The translations under genes and the position numbers were made by a program. The notes below the pieces were generated by a model, which was not told the DNA's origin, did not search any database, and worked only from the letters and a program-made list of their open reading frames with translations. From the NCBI RefSeq assembly GCF_042675725.1, contig NZ_JBHTJN010000012.1:124001-188000 (forward strand): a stretch of 64,000 bases of DNA. Direction: 5' to 3'. The stretch is from Seminibacterium arietis (GTDB lineage Bacteria; Pseudomonadota; Gammaproteobacteria; Enterobacterales; Pasteurellaceae). Positions 33,261 through 42,092 of the stretch are shown piece after piece (the first letter of the stretch is position 1; each line of letters opens with the position of its first letter).

Positions 33261-33416
33261 GGTGTATTTTATCAGTAATTATTTATTTTTTCTTTCCAAA
33301 AGTATTGAAGTATTGTTAGATTATATAGCAAGTAAATTACATTTTACGCTGAATTGTTGCACAACAATAATAAATTGGTATAATCTGCAATCTATTTTAC
33401 CAAGCAGGGAAATTTT

Positions 33417-34298
33417 ATGAATTCAAGTCAACAATATATTTCTTATTGGAAACGTTTGAAAATTGCTTTTCAATATGTGATGCCACAGCTTTATTTAACT
33501 CGTTTTGCTGGTTGGTTGGCTAAGCAGAAATGGGGAATAGTGACGCACTTCATCATTAAGTTGTTCGCTAAAAAATATAACATTAATATGGCAGAAGCTG
33601 AAAAAAAGGAATTTAGTGATTATGCTAGTTTTAATGAATTTTTTATTCGTTCTTTAGCAGAAGGATCTAGAAATATTGATCAAAATCCTACCGCACTTTG
33701 TTTGCCAGCAGATGGAAAAATTAGTCAGATTGGAAAAATTGATGATCAGTTACTACTGCAAGCTAAAGGACACTACTTTGAGTTAGCAGATTTACTGGCG
33801 GAAGATAAAGAATTAGTTGATCACTTTAAGAATGGTGATTTTGTTATCACTTATTTATCTCCTCGTGATTATCATCGAGTTCATATGCCTTGCGATGGAA
33901 TATTGCGTAAAATGATTTATGTCCCTGGCAGTTTATTTTCAGTTAATCCTTTTTTAGCAGAGCATGTTCCAAATTTATTTGCTCGTAACGAACGAGTAAT
34001 TTGTGTATTTGATACTGACTTTGGCAAAATAGTGCAAATTTTAGTTGGTGCAACTATTACTGCAAGTATTAGTACTGCATGGGCTGGCGTGATTAATCCA
34101 CCTCGCTATAACGAAGTAAAGACTTGGACTTATGACGACGAAAACGCGATTAAGTTACAGAAAGGGCAAGAAATGGGAGCATTTCAACTAGGATCAACTG
34201 TGATAAATTTATTTCAACCAAATCAAGTGGAGTTTGCATTACCATTAGAGGCGAATGTGGCTGTTAAAATGGGTGATGTTTTAGCTCTAAAAAAATGA
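33417..34298 (+). CDS. psd: Phosphatidylserine decarboxylase proenzyme
   Basis: Inner-membrane enzyme that makes phosphatidylethanolamine. The 293-residue proenzyme has the self-cleavage site LGST (in FQLGSTVINLF), where Ser becomes the pyruvoyl group, and the conserved CLPADGKIS and YLSPRDYHRVHMP segments. The stop overlaps an ATG of the next ORF. Uptake core at 33690-33698. Confidence 0.97.
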   Translation: MNSSQQYISYWKRLKIAFQYVMPQLYLTRFAGWLAKQKWGIVTHFIIKLFAKKYNINMAEAEKKEFSDYASFNEFFIRSLAEGSRNIDQNPTALCLPADGKISQIGKIDDQLLLQAKGHYFELADLLAEDKELVDHFKNGDFVITYLSPRDYHRVHMPCDGILRKMIYVPGSLFSVNPFLAEHVPNLFARNERVICVFDTDFGKIVQILVGATITASISTAWAGVINPPRYNEVKTWTYDDENAIKLQKGQEMGAFQLGSTVINLFQPNQVEFALPLEANVAVKMGDVLALKK

Positions 34299-34327
34299 TT
34301 TTTAACTACAATGACAAAGGAAAAATA

Positions 34328-34954
34328 ATGTCAATTTTTGAACAAATTAAATTAGATGACATATCTGCTAAAGGTAGCTACGGTATTGGCTTACAAATTG
34401 GTCAACAATTATTAGAAAGTCAAATGAATGTGAATGTTGAAGCTATAGCTAAAGGGATTTACGATTCGTTAAATCAGCAATCACAAGCTTTAGATTTAAA
34501 TGAAGTTATGCAAGCGTTGCAAAAATTACAGCGTGAAGCAGCAGAAAAAGCACAAGCTCAATTTAAACAAATTGAGGAAGCGGGGAAAGCATATTTAGCA
34601 GAAAATCAAGGGAAATCAGGAGTTAAGACGACGGATTCTGGCCTGCAATATGAAGTGCTAGTGGAAGGTGACGGAGCAGTACCAAGCCGTCAGGATAAAG
34701 TAAGGGTACATTATACAGGTACTTTGATTGATGGCACAGTATTTGATAGCTCAGTAAAACGAGGTCAGCCAGCAGAATTTCCAGTTACTGGGGTTATTGC
34801 AGGTTGGATAGAAGCACTTTCTATGATGCCCGTTGGTTCAAAATGGAAACTTACAATTCCTCACCATTTAGCTTACGGTGAGCGTGGTGCTGGAGCATCA
34901 ATTCCGCCATTTAGCACGTTAATTTTTGAAGTAGAATTGTTAGATATTCTATAA
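34328..34954 (+). CDS. fklB: FKBP-type peptidyl-prolyl cis-trans isomerase
   Basis: A 208-residue protein: an N-terminal helical dimerisation domain (about 1-95) and a C-terminal FKBP domain (DKVRVHYTGTLIDGTVFDSS, LTIPHHLAYGERGAGASIPPFSTLIFEVELL). There is no signal peptide, which favours cytoplasmic FklB (FKBP22) over periplasmic FkpA. I chose the ATG at 34328 because AAAGGA lies 7-8 bases before it; an ATG at 34295 overlapping psd would add 11 residues. Confidence 0.9.
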   Translation: MSIFEQIKLDDISAKGSYGIGLQIGQQLLESQMNVNVEAIAKGIYDSLNQQSQALDLNEVMQALQKLQREAAEKAQAQFKQIEEAGKAYLAENQGKSGVKTTDSGLQYEVLVEGDGAVPSRQDKVRVHYTGTLIDGTVFDSSVKRGQPAEFPVTGVIAGWIEALSMMPVGSKWKLTIPHHLAYGERGAGASIPPFSTLIFEVELLDIL

Positions 34955-34977
34955 TTATTTAAAACTCAACTAAACTG

Positions 34978-35021
34978 CACCGCACTTTGTTGATTTTACG
35001 ATTAAGTGCGGTGAGTTTTTT
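34978..35021. terminator. Terminator from an inverted pair of uptake sequences
   Basis: CACCGCACTT (34978-34987) and AAGTGCGGTG (35004-35013) form a 10-bp stem, followed by a T-run. Lies between convergent fklB and proB. Confidence 0.75.
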
Positions 35022-35025
35022 GATT

Positions 35026-36135
35026 TTATAATATTACCATATCATCTCGATGTACTGCGACTGGACCATATTCATACCCAAGAGTGTGTTCAATATCTTG
35101 TGATTTTTTCCCTTTTATTAAGTTAAGAGCATCGCTATTATAACGAACCATTGCTTTAGCAATAGACTTGTTTTGTAAAGTTTTAATGTTTACTACTTCA
35201 CCACGAGAAAAGCATCCTGTAACCTGTATAATTCCAGCTGGCAATAAAGATTTATGCTGAATTAACACGGCATTTTCAGCTCCTTGATCAATAATGAGTT
35301 CGCCTGTAATTGGTGCGGCAAACAACCATTGTTTACGACTTTCCAGACGATCATTTTGAACATCAAATTTTGTACCGATTGCTTTACCATAAGCTAAATC
35401 TATAATTACATTTTTGTGATTACCATAAGCGATAATAGTTTCAACACCAGAACGAGTTGCTATATCAGCTGCTGTAATTTTAGTAGACATCCCTCCCGTG
35501 CCAAGTGCAGAGCCACTGCCGCCAGCAATAGAGCGGATATGGTTAGTTATTTTTTTTACTACAGGAATTAATTTTGCCTCTGGATTTGAACGAGGATCGC
35601 TGTCAAAGAGACCTTGTTGATCAGTTAATAAATATAATTGTTCAGCTTGGACCAAAATGGCTACTAGTGCTGATAAATTATCGTTATCTCCGACTTTAAT
35701 TTCTGCGGTTGCTACGGCATCATTTTCATTTATTACGGGAATAATTCTATTATCTAATAAAGCATGTAATGTGTCTCTTGCATTTAAAAATCGCTCACGA
35801 TCTTCAATATCTGCACGGCTTAGCAAAATTTGTCCAATGTGAATATCATAAATAGCAAATAATCGCTCCCAAGTTTGAATAAGCTGACTTTGCCCTACTG
35901 CTGCTAAGAGTTGTTTTGAAGCGATTGTTGGTGGCAATTTAGGGTGATTTAGATAGTCACGCCCCGCAGCCATTGCACCAGAAGTAACAATGATAATATT
36001 AAATCCCGCTTGGTGTAGATGAGTGATTTGTCGTACAATTTCCATCATGTGGGGTAGGTTTAGTTTTTTTGAACCTTGAGTCAAGGTGCTGGTACCGAAT
36101 TTGACGACTATAGTCTTATTTTTTATCATGTTCAT
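35026..36135 (-). CDS. proB: Glutamate 5-kinase
   Basis: First enzyme of proline synthesis. About 369 residues: an amino-acid kinase domain (KTIVVKFGTSTLTQGSKK, NENDAVATAEIKVGDNDNLSA, GTGGMSTKITAADIATRSG) and a C-terminal PUA domain (RGEVVNIKTLQNKSIAKAMVRYNS). The start is uncertain: ATGs at 36144, 36135 and 36129 are in frame. GGA lies 9 bases before 36135, so I used that. proA is not adjacent. Confidence 0.95.
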   Translation of the reverse strand: MNMIKNKTIVVKFGTSTLTQGSKKLNLPHMMEIVRQITHLHQAGFNIIIVTSGAMAAGRDYLNHPKLPPTIASKQLLAAVGQSQLIQTWERLFAIYDIHIGQILLSRADIEDRERFLNARDTLHALLDNRIIPVINENDAVATAEIKVGDNDNLSALVAILVQAEQLYLLTDQQGLFDSDPRSNPEAKLIPVVKKITNHIRSIAGGSGSALGTGGMSTKITAADIATRSGVETIIAYGNHKNVIIDLAYGKAIGTKFDVQNDRLESRKQWLFAAPITGELIIDQGAENAVLIQHKSLLPAGIIQVTGCFSRGEVVNIKTLQNKSIAKAMVRYNSDALNLIKGKKSQDIEHTLGYEYGPVAVHRDDMVIL

Positions 36136-36280
36136 TATTTTCATTCCGTTTTTATTTTTTATAAATTAGCACTTATACTTAAAAAAATCATTAAAAATGA
36201 CTGTAGATTTATGGAATAAAATAAAATTTATTTGCATAATACTCAATATTTTATTTTGATCTTTTAATGGTAAATGAAAA

Positions 36281-37063
36281 ATGCAAGTTGAAAAAGATAA
36301 TGACAGACAGAGGGAAGTTACGAGACTTTGTGTACAAGTTGCATTGATGTTGCTGCAATATGGTGCTGAGAGTGCGGTTATAGTACAGATGGCTCATCGA
36401 CTTGGCATAGCATTAGGAATGGATAGCGTAGAATGTGCGTTAACGCCAAATGCAGTAATTTTAACAACTCTGTTTAATGGGCATTGTATCACTACCGCTC
36501 GTAAAAATCTGGATAGAGGCATTAACATGCAGGTCGTAACTGAAGTTCAACGGATTGTCATTACAGCTGAACGAAAAGTATATGATGTGTCTCAAGTGCG
36601 AAATCGTTTAAATCGTATTACCCCTCTCAAATATAATCGATATTTTGTTGTATTCATGATAGGTTTATCTTGTGCTAGTTTTGCCCATTTGTCTGGTGGT
36701 GATGCTATGATTTCATTGATTACTTTCTTTGCTTCTAGCATTGCGATGTTTGTGCGGCAAGAATTGTCAAAACGGCATTATAATCCCATTATTGTTTTTT
36801 CAATCACCGCATTTATCGCATCAATAATTGCGGGGCTTGGGCTGAAATATAATTTAGGTAATGATCCTCACATAGCACTTGCTTCCAGTGTATTGTTATT
36901 AGTACCAGGTTTTCCATTAATTAATGCTCTTGCAGATATTTTAAAAGGTCATGTTAATATGGGGCTTGGTCGGTGGACTATAGCTACTATATTAACTTTT
37001 GGAGCATGCTTGGGTATTGTAGCTGCACTAAGTTTACTAGATATTACCAGTTGGGGGAGCTAA
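36281..37063 (+). CDS. yjjP: ThrE-type exporter large subunit (YjjP family)
   Basis: A 260-residue protein: a cytoplasmic N-terminal domain of about 115 residues (VTRLCVQVALMLLQYGAESAVIVQM, YDVSQVRNRLNRI) followed by five hydrophobic helices. This is the DUF1212/ThrE N-terminal half. The partner half yjjB follows after 4 bases. In E. coli the YjjP-YjjB pair has been reported to export succinate, and related fused ThrE exports threonine and serine; the substrate here is unknown. Confidence 0.88.
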   Translation: MQVEKDNDRQREVTRLCVQVALMLLQYGAESAVIVQMAHRLGIALGMDSVECALTPNAVILTTLFNGHCITTARKNLDRGINMQVVTEVQRIVITAERKVYDVSQVRNRLNRITPLKYNRYFVVFMIGLSCASFAHLSGGDAMISLITFFASSIAMFVRQELSKRHYNPIIVFSITAFIASIIAGLGLKYNLGNDPHIALASSVLLLVPGFPLINALADILKGHVNMGLGRWTIATILTFGACLGIVAALSLLDITSWGS

Positions 37064-37067
37064 TTCT

Positions 37068-37532
37068 ATGCAACTGCTTTTAATGTTACTAGATGATATG
37101 TTTTTTTCTGCTATACCAGCAGTAGGATTCGCCCTTGTTTTTAACGTACCAAAAAGGGTATTGAAATACTGTGCTATTTTAGGAATGTTGGGGCATGGAT
37201 TACGGACACTTCTTGTTTATTTTGATATGCCTTTAATTTTTGCTACTTTTATTGGGGCAGGATTAATAGGCTTTATTGGTGTACATTTATCACATCGTTA
37301 TTTAGCTCATCCAAAAGTGTTTACTGTCGCCGCAGTGATACCTATGATACCTGGCGTTTATGCTTATAAAGCGATGATTGCAATAGTGCAAATTAATCAC
37401 TATGGACCGTCTGAGCAACTTTTTTCTCAGATGATCGATTATTTCATCAAAACGGGATTTATTTTATCCGCTCTTGTGTTTGGTCTAGCATTGCCAGGTT
37501 TGTTATTTTATCGACAAAGACCAGTTGTGTAG
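37068..37532 (+). CDS. yjjB: ThrE-type exporter small subunit (YjjB family)
   Basis: A 154-residue membrane protein with about four to five helices (FFSAIPAVGFALVFNVPKRVL, VAAVIPMIPGVYAYKAM). It is the second half of a split ThrE exporter, downstream of yjjP. folA starts 15 bases later, so the pair is probably transcribed into folA. Confidence 0.88.
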   Translation: MQLLLMLLDDMFFSAIPAVGFALVFNVPKRVLKYCAILGMLGHGLRTLLVYFDMPLIFATFIGAGLIGFIGVHLSHRYLAHPKVFTVAAVIPMIPGVYAYKAMIAIVQINHYGPSEQLFSQMIDYFIKTGFILSALVFGLALPGLLFYRQRPVV

Positions 37533-37547
37533 TTCTGAGGAAAGAAA

Positions 37548-38033
37548 ATGTTAAGCCTAATTGTAGCGATGACCAAGAATCAAGTGATTGGTAGAAACAA
37601 TAAAATGCCATGGCATTTACCTGCGGATTTAGCTTGGTTTCGTCAAAATACTTTAAGCAAGCCTGTAATTATGGGAAGGAGGACTTTTGAAAGTATTGGT
37701 CGTCCTCTACCAAAACGTATTAACATAGTACTTTCCCGTACCCCTTATGAAAAAAAAGGAATAATTTGGCAGAGCAGTCTTGAAAGTGCGGTAAGTTTTT
37801 TAAAAGATCATAAAGAGATCATGCTAATCGGTGGAGGGGAATTATTTAAACAATATTTCCATCTTGCTGATAAAATCTATCTTACTGAGATTCAGGCTCA
37901 TATTGATGGCGATACCTATTTTCCAGCAATTAATTATCAGGACTGGGAAATAGAACAAGAAATTTACCGCACTAAAGATAAAGATAATCCCTACGATTGC
38001 CGATTCTTAATTCTAGTGCGTAAAAAGCAATAG
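37548..38033 (+). CDS. folA: Dihydrofolate reductase
   Basis: NADPH-dependent enzyme that regenerates tetrahydrofolate; the target of trimethoprim. The 161-residue product has IVAMTKNQVIGRNNKMPWHLPADLAWFR with the catalytic acidic residue in the chromosomal form, VIMGRRTFESIGRPLPKR, and IGGGELFKQY. Its stop codon directly abuts that of the convergent mutM: no spacer exists. Uptake core at 37785-37793. Confidence 0.97.
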   Translation: MLSLIVAMTKNQVIGRNNKMPWHLPADLAWFRQNTLSKPVIMGRRTFESIGRPLPKRINIVLSRTPYEKKGIIWQSSLESAVSFLKDHKEIMLIGGGELFKQYFHLADKIYLTEIQAHIDGDTYFPAINYQDWEIEQEIYRTKDKDNPYDCRFLILVRKKQ

Positions 38034-38846
38034 TTATTTTTTTTGGCATTTTGGACAGAAAAAGCTATTTCGTTGATTGATAATTAAACTTTCAATTTTT
38101 GTACCGCACTTTGTACAAGGTTGGTTTTTATTGCCATAAACTAATAATTGTTGAGTAAAATAACCAGGTCGCCCATCAGGTTGGAGAAAATCTTTTAACG
38201 TGGTGCCACCTTGTTTAATAGCTTTTTCTAGTACTTGTTTTATTGTTTGAACTAATATTTCACATTGTTTTTTACTTAGCGTTCCTGCTATTTTTTGAGG
38301 ATGAATTCCTGATAGAAATAAAGTTTCGCTAGCATAGATATTGCCAACACCTACCACAATAGTGTTATCCATTAGAAAAGTTTTGACTGCAGTAAGTCTT
38401 TTACGAGATTTTTTCCACAAATAATCAGTATTAAATTGTTCAGAGAGTGGTTCTATGCCCAGTTTTAAGAAGAGATGAAAATTTTTTATATTATCAGTCC
38501 ATAACCAAGCTCCGAAACGTCTAGGATCGTTATATCGTAATAATTTGCCATTATTTAGCACAATATCAATATGATCATGTTTGGCGATAGGGCTATTATA
38601 TGGTACGACTCGTAGTGTTCCTGACATACCTAAATGACCGATTATGAAGCCTTGTTCTGTTTTAATGATTATATATTTAGCTCGGCGTTGCAAATCTAAA
38701 ATATTACAATTTTTGAGCATAGATAATTCAGAGCTAACATCCCACCGTAGTTTATTATTACGAACGATGACATTTTCGATCATAGCATTTTGTAAATGAG
38801 GGCGGATCCCATTTAATGTTGTTTCAACTTCAGGTAATTCAGGCAT
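38034..38846 (-). CDS. mutM: Formamidopyrimidine-DNA glycosylase
   Basis: Bifunctional glycosylase/lyase that removes 8-oxoguanine and ring-opened purines. The N-terminus MPELPEVETT supplies the catalytic Pro2 and Glu3 after Met removal, which fixes the start at 38846. The helix-two-turn-helix and the C-terminal zinc finger (CTKCG with CPKCQ) are present. Length 270 is standard. Uptake core at 38103-38111 in the zinc-finger region. Confidence 0.97.
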   Translation of the reverse strand: MPELPEVETTLNGIRPHLQNAMIENVIVRNNKLRWDVSSELSMLKNCNILDLQRRAKYIIIKTEQGFIIGHLGMSGTLRVVPYNSPIAKHDHIDIVLNNGKLLRYNDPRRFGAWLWTDNIKNFHLFLKLGIEPLSEQFNTDYLWKKSRKRLTAVKTFLMDNTIVVGVGNIYASETLFLSGIHPQKIAGTLSKKQCEILVQTIKQVLEKAIKQGGTTLKDFLQPDGRPGYFTQQLLVYGNKNQPCTKCGTKIESLIINQRNSFFCPKCQKK

Positions 38847-38870
38847 ATTTTTCTTTATCTTTACTATATG

Positions 38871-38897
38871 AAAAAACCCGAACAAGTCGGGTTTTCT
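38871..38897 (-). terminator. Intrinsic terminator after rpmG
   Basis: AAAACCCGA and its complement with a 5-base loop and T-run on the minus strand, between the rpmB-rpmG operon and mutM. Confidence 0.75.
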
Positions 38898-38914
38898 GAT
38901 TTATTAAAGCTAAG

Positions 38915-39085
38915 TTATTTGATTTTAGCTTCTTTATAAATAACGTGTTTACGCACAACTGGATCAAATTTCTTGATTTCCATTTTTTCTGGCATATTAC
39001 GTTTATTTTTAGTTGTGGTATAAAAATGACCAGTTTCCGCAGTTGAAACTAAACGGATTTTTTCACGAGCACCTTTAGCTGCCAT
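38915..39085 (-). CDS. rpmG: 50S ribosomal protein L33
   Basis: A 56-residue ribosomal protein read from the minus strand: starts MAAKGAREKIRLVSTAETGH and ends YKEAKIK. This is the Cys-free form of L33, without the four-Cys zinc ribbon. The start follows rpmB by 11 bases and an AAGGAG site precedes it. Confidence 0.96.
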   Translation of the reverse strand: MAAKGAREKIRLVSTAETGHFYTTTKNKRNMPEKMEIKKFDPVVRKHVIYKEAKIK

Positions 39086-39096
39086 TTTTTAGCTCC

Positions 39097-39333
39097 TTAG
39101 ATTTTCTCGCCACGGGCACGAATATCAGCTAATACTGCATCGATACCTTTTTTATCAATAATACGCATACCTTTGGCTGTTAAACGCAAAGTTACGAAAC
39201 GGTTTTCACTCTCAACCCAAAAGCGGTGAGTGTGTAAGTTAGGTAGAAAACGACGGCGAGTCGCATTCATTGCGTGTGAGCGATTGTTGCCAACTGCTGG
39301 ACGCTTGCCTGTTACTTGACAGACTCTAGACAT
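39097..39333 (-). CDS. rpmB: 50S ribosomal protein L28
   Basis: A 78-residue protein starting MSRVCQVTGKRPAVGNNRSH and containing ATRRRFLPNLHTHRFWV. I set the start at 39333 because GGAG lies 6 bases before it and this is the known family N-terminus; the in-frame upstream ATG would add 18 residues with no ribosome site. Operon rpmB-rpmG as in E. coli. Confidence 0.97.
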   Translation of the reverse strand: MSRVCQVTGKRPAVGNNRSHAMNATRRRFLPNLHTHRFWVESENRFVTLRLTAKGMRIIDKKGIDAVLADIRARGEKI

Positions 39334-39452
39334 AATAATCTCCAATAAATAAATATAAGCTCGAGCTTGGGGTTCGGAGCATTGCAAATAAAATTTTGCA
39401 GCTACCTCGTCAGGTCGCCAAATCCGACCCGTTACTATATTAAAGGAGGCAA

Positions 39453-39481
39453 ATTATACTCAGTTTATAAATTATTCTCAA
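39453..39481 (-). promoter_or_regulatory. rpmB-rpmG promoter
   Basis: On the minus strand TTGAGA (39481-39476) and TATAAT (39458-39453) are separated by 17 bases, a near-consensus sigma-70 promoter. A leader of about 110 bases, more GC-rich than its surroundings, then runs to the rpmB start. Confidence 0.75.
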
Positions 39482-39551
39482 GTTAAATTGCACTATTTCT
39501 CTTAATATACTCGAATAAATGAAAAAAATCTTTAAAATAAGAAAGAAAATT

Positions 39552-40223
39552 CTAGATTAATCCCATTTCTGAGAAAGAAAAATATTGACCTTTGCCGATG
39601 ATAAAATGATCTAATGTACGAATTTCAACTAGTTCAGCAGCTTGCTTAATTTTTTGTGTGATCATTTTATCTGCCATGCTTGGTTCTGATATTCCAGAAG
39701 GATGATTATGAGCTAAAATTATAGCTGCGGCATTACAATAAAGTGCAGCTTTGATAATTTCTCTTGGATATACTGCCGCACTGTTAATTGTGCTGAGGAG
39801 CATCTCTTCTTTTTTGATCAGACGATGTTGATTATCTAAAAATAAGACCATAAAAATTTCTCTTTCTTTGTTTTCCAATTCCGTTTGTAGAAACATTCTG
39901 ACTAAATCTGGATTAGTAAATTTATAGCCTTCTTCCAATTCCTGTAATAAATAACGTCTAGTCATTTCCGTACAAGCTTGTAATTGAATAAATTGTGTAA
40001 TACCTAAGCCTTTGATTGAACAAAACTGTTTTTGCTCAGCAGTAATTAAATTTCGAAGTGAGCCAAATTGATTTAATACTATTTGTGATAGTTGCATGAC
40101 TGGACAGTCTTTGATTCCTGTGCGTAAAAATATTGCTAGCAATTCATGATCTGCTAATGTGCTAGCACCAAATGTTAGTAATTTTTCACGAGGCATTAAT
40201 ATTTTTATTTTTTCTTTTTCCAT
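39552..40223 (-). CDS. radC: RadC/JAB-domain protein
   Basis: A 223-residue protein with an N-terminal helix-hairpin-helix region (PREKLLTFGASTLADHELLAIFLRTG) and a C-terminal JAB/MPN metal-binding domain (HNHPSGISEPSMAD with the HxHx7SxxD motif). Once linked with recombinational repair; its true role is uncertain. I placed the start at 40223; the longer frame starts with an unlikely TTG at 40283. Three copies of TTTTTCATAAA-like sequence lie upstream. Divergent from coaBC. Confidence 0.9.
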   Translation of the reverse strand: MEKEKIKILMPREKLLTFGASTLADHELLAIFLRTGIKDCPVMQLSQIVLNQFGSLRNLITAEQKQFCSIKGLGITQFIQLQACTEMTRRYLLQELEEGYKFTNPDLVRMFLQTELENKEREIFMVLFLDNQHRLIKKEEMLLSTINSAAVYPREIIKAALYCNAAAIILAHNHPSGISEPSMADKMITQKIKQAAELVEIRTLDHFIIGKGQYFSFSEMGLI

Positions 40224-40394
40224 AAAAGTGTTCTCTTTTTCATAAATTTTTCTATCTTTTTCATAAAATTGTGAATCTATCAATTAAGTAATGATATTTT
40301 TAGAACGAAGATCACAAAAATAACATTCTTTCTTTGCAAAATTTACAGTAAAATGACCGCACTTTTCGGTTTTCCAATTAATAGGAATGAAAAT

Positions 40395-41621
40395 ATGTGT
40401 GAACTTGAAGGAAAACGCATTGTTGTGGGGATTTCAGCGGGAATTGCTGCATACAAATCTATTGAGCTGATCCGTTTGTTACGTAAAGCTCGAGCAGAAG
40501 TGAGAGTCGCTTTAACACCAAGTGCGATAGAATTTGTTACTCCTTTGACTTTACAGGCTATATCTAGCAATCCAGTTTATCATTCTTTATTAGATCCACA
40601 AGCTGAAGCTGCAATGGGGCATATTGAGCTAGCAAAATGGGCTGATTTTGTAGTGATAGCACCTGCAACAGCAGATTTTATTGCTCGTTTAACAGTTGGA
40701 ATGGCAAATGATTTATTGTCAACTTTGTGTTTGGCAACTCCAGCTCCTATTTTGCTTGCTCCAGCAATGAATCAACAAATGTATCAGCAAACTGTAACAC
40801 AACAAAATTTGGTTACACTTAAGCAACGTGGAGTACAAATTATAGGACCAAATGCAGGCGAACAAGCTTGCGGTGATGTAGGCTTTGGGCGAATGGCAGA
40901 ACCTCATCAAATTTTTACCGCACTTTGTGAACAGTTCCAAGAACAGTCGCTTGCTCATTTAACTGTTACAATTACAGCAGGTCCCACTCGTGAGGCTCTT
41001 GATCCTGTTCGATATATTAGTAATCATAGTTCAGGTAAAATGGGTTTTGCGATTGCTGAAGCCTTTGCTAGACTCGGTGCAACGGTTAATTTAGTTGCTG
41101 GTCCAGTACATTTGCCAACACCATTAAATGTTAATCGTATTGATGTAGTTTCTGCTATTGAAATGGAAAAAGTAGCATTAAATTATGCTAAAGAAAGCCA
41201 AATATTTGTAGGATGTGCTGCTGTAGCTGATTATCGTGCAGAAAAAATTGCATTGAATAAAATCAAAAAAACAGAGAAAAATGATGAACTAACGCTAAGA
41301 TTGGTAAAAAATCCTGACATTGTTGCGAATATTGCAGCTCTTGAGCAGAAGTATCGTCCTTTTGTTGTTGGATTTGCAGCAGAAACAGAACAAGTTGCTC
41401 AGTATGCACAAGATAAATTAAAGCGGAAGAATTTAGATTTAATTTGTGCTAATGATGTATCAAATGGTCTAGTTTTTAATTCTGAACAAAATGAGTTGCA
41501 GTTATTTTGGCAAGGTGGCAGTTTAACTTTACCACGATCAGATAAAAAATATCTAGCAACGCAGTTAGTTTTTCAACTTATTGAAATTTATAATAAAAAT
41601 TATTGTTTATCAAAGGGATAA
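40395..41621 (+). CDS. coaBC: Phosphopantothenoylcysteine decarboxylase / phosphopantothenate-cysteine ligase
   Basis: Bifunctional coenzyme A enzyme (408 residues). The N-terminal FMN-dependent CoaC half starts GKRIVVGISAGIAAYKS and has the catalytic-region APAMNQQMYQ and GxxACGDVGFGRM. The C-terminal CoaB half starts near ITAGPTREALDPVRYISNHSSGKMG. AGGA lies 8 bases before the ATG at 40395. dut starts one base after the stop, and slmA follows: the E. coli dfp-dut-slmA order. Uptake cores at 40356-40364 (just upstream) and 40917-40925. Confidence 0.96.
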   Translation: MCELEGKRIVVGISAGIAAYKSIELIRLLRKARAEVRVALTPSAIEFVTPLTLQAISSNPVYHSLLDPQAEAAMGHIELAKWADFVVIAPATADFIARLTVGMANDLLSTLCLATPAPILLAPAMNQQMYQQTVTQQNLVTLKQRGVQIIGPNAGEQACGDVGFGRMAEPHQIFTALCEQFQEQSLAHLTVTITAGPTREALDPVRYISNHSSGKMGFAIAEAFARLGATVNLVAGPVHLPTPLNVNRIDVVSAIEMEKVALNYAKESQIFVGCAAVADYRAEKIALNKIKKTEKNDELTLRLVKNPDIVANIAALEQKYRPFVVGFAAETEQVAQYAQDKLKRKNLDLICANDVSNGLVFNSEQNELQLFWQGGSLTLPRSDKKYLATQLVFQLIEIYNKNYCLSKG

Positions 41622-41622
41622 A

Positions 41623-42078
41623 ATGAAAAAAATTAATGTGAAAATTCTTGATACTCGAATTGGTAAAGAGTTTCCTTTGCCTGCTTATGCAACGCCAGGA
41701 TCTGCTGGTTTAGATCTGCGGGCGTTGATTGATCAGGAAATTGAGCTAAAACCTCAGGAAACAGTATTAATTCCAACAGGGTTATCTGTTCATATTGCAG
41801 ATCCTAATCTGGCAGCGGTTATTCTTCCTCGTTCAGGTTTGGGTCATAAGCATGGAATCGTATTAGGAAATTTAGTAGGGTTAATTGACTCAGATTATCA
41901 AGGACCTTTGATGGTATCTTTATGGAATAGAAGTAATGAGCCATTTAAGATTCAAGTCGGGGATCGCATTGCTCAATTAGTATTTGTTCCCATTGTACAG
42001 GCTGAATTTAATATCGTCTCTGAATTTGAACAAACTGAACGCGGCGAAGGTGGTTTTGGTCACTCAGGTAAGCAATAA
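41623..42078 (+). CDS. dut: Deoxyuridine 5'-triphosphate nucleotidohydrolase
   Basis: Hydrolyses dUTP to dUMP, keeping uracil out of DNA. The 151-residue subunit of a homotrimer shows all five motifs: TPGSAGLDLRA, LPRSGLGHKHG, GLIDSDYQGPL, GDRIAQLVF and RGEGGFGHSG. Start chosen at the ATG one base after the coaBC stop, with AAAGGG before it. Confidence 0.97.
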   Translation: MKKINVKILDTRIGKEFPLPAYATPGSAGLDLRALIDQEIELKPQETVLIPTGLSVHIADPNLAAVILPRSGLGHKHGIVLGNLVGLIDSDYQGPLMVSLWNRSNEPFKIQVGDRIAQLVFVPIVQAEFNIVSEFEQTERGEGGFGHSGKQ

Positions 42079-42092
42079 ATTCAGGTGAGATA

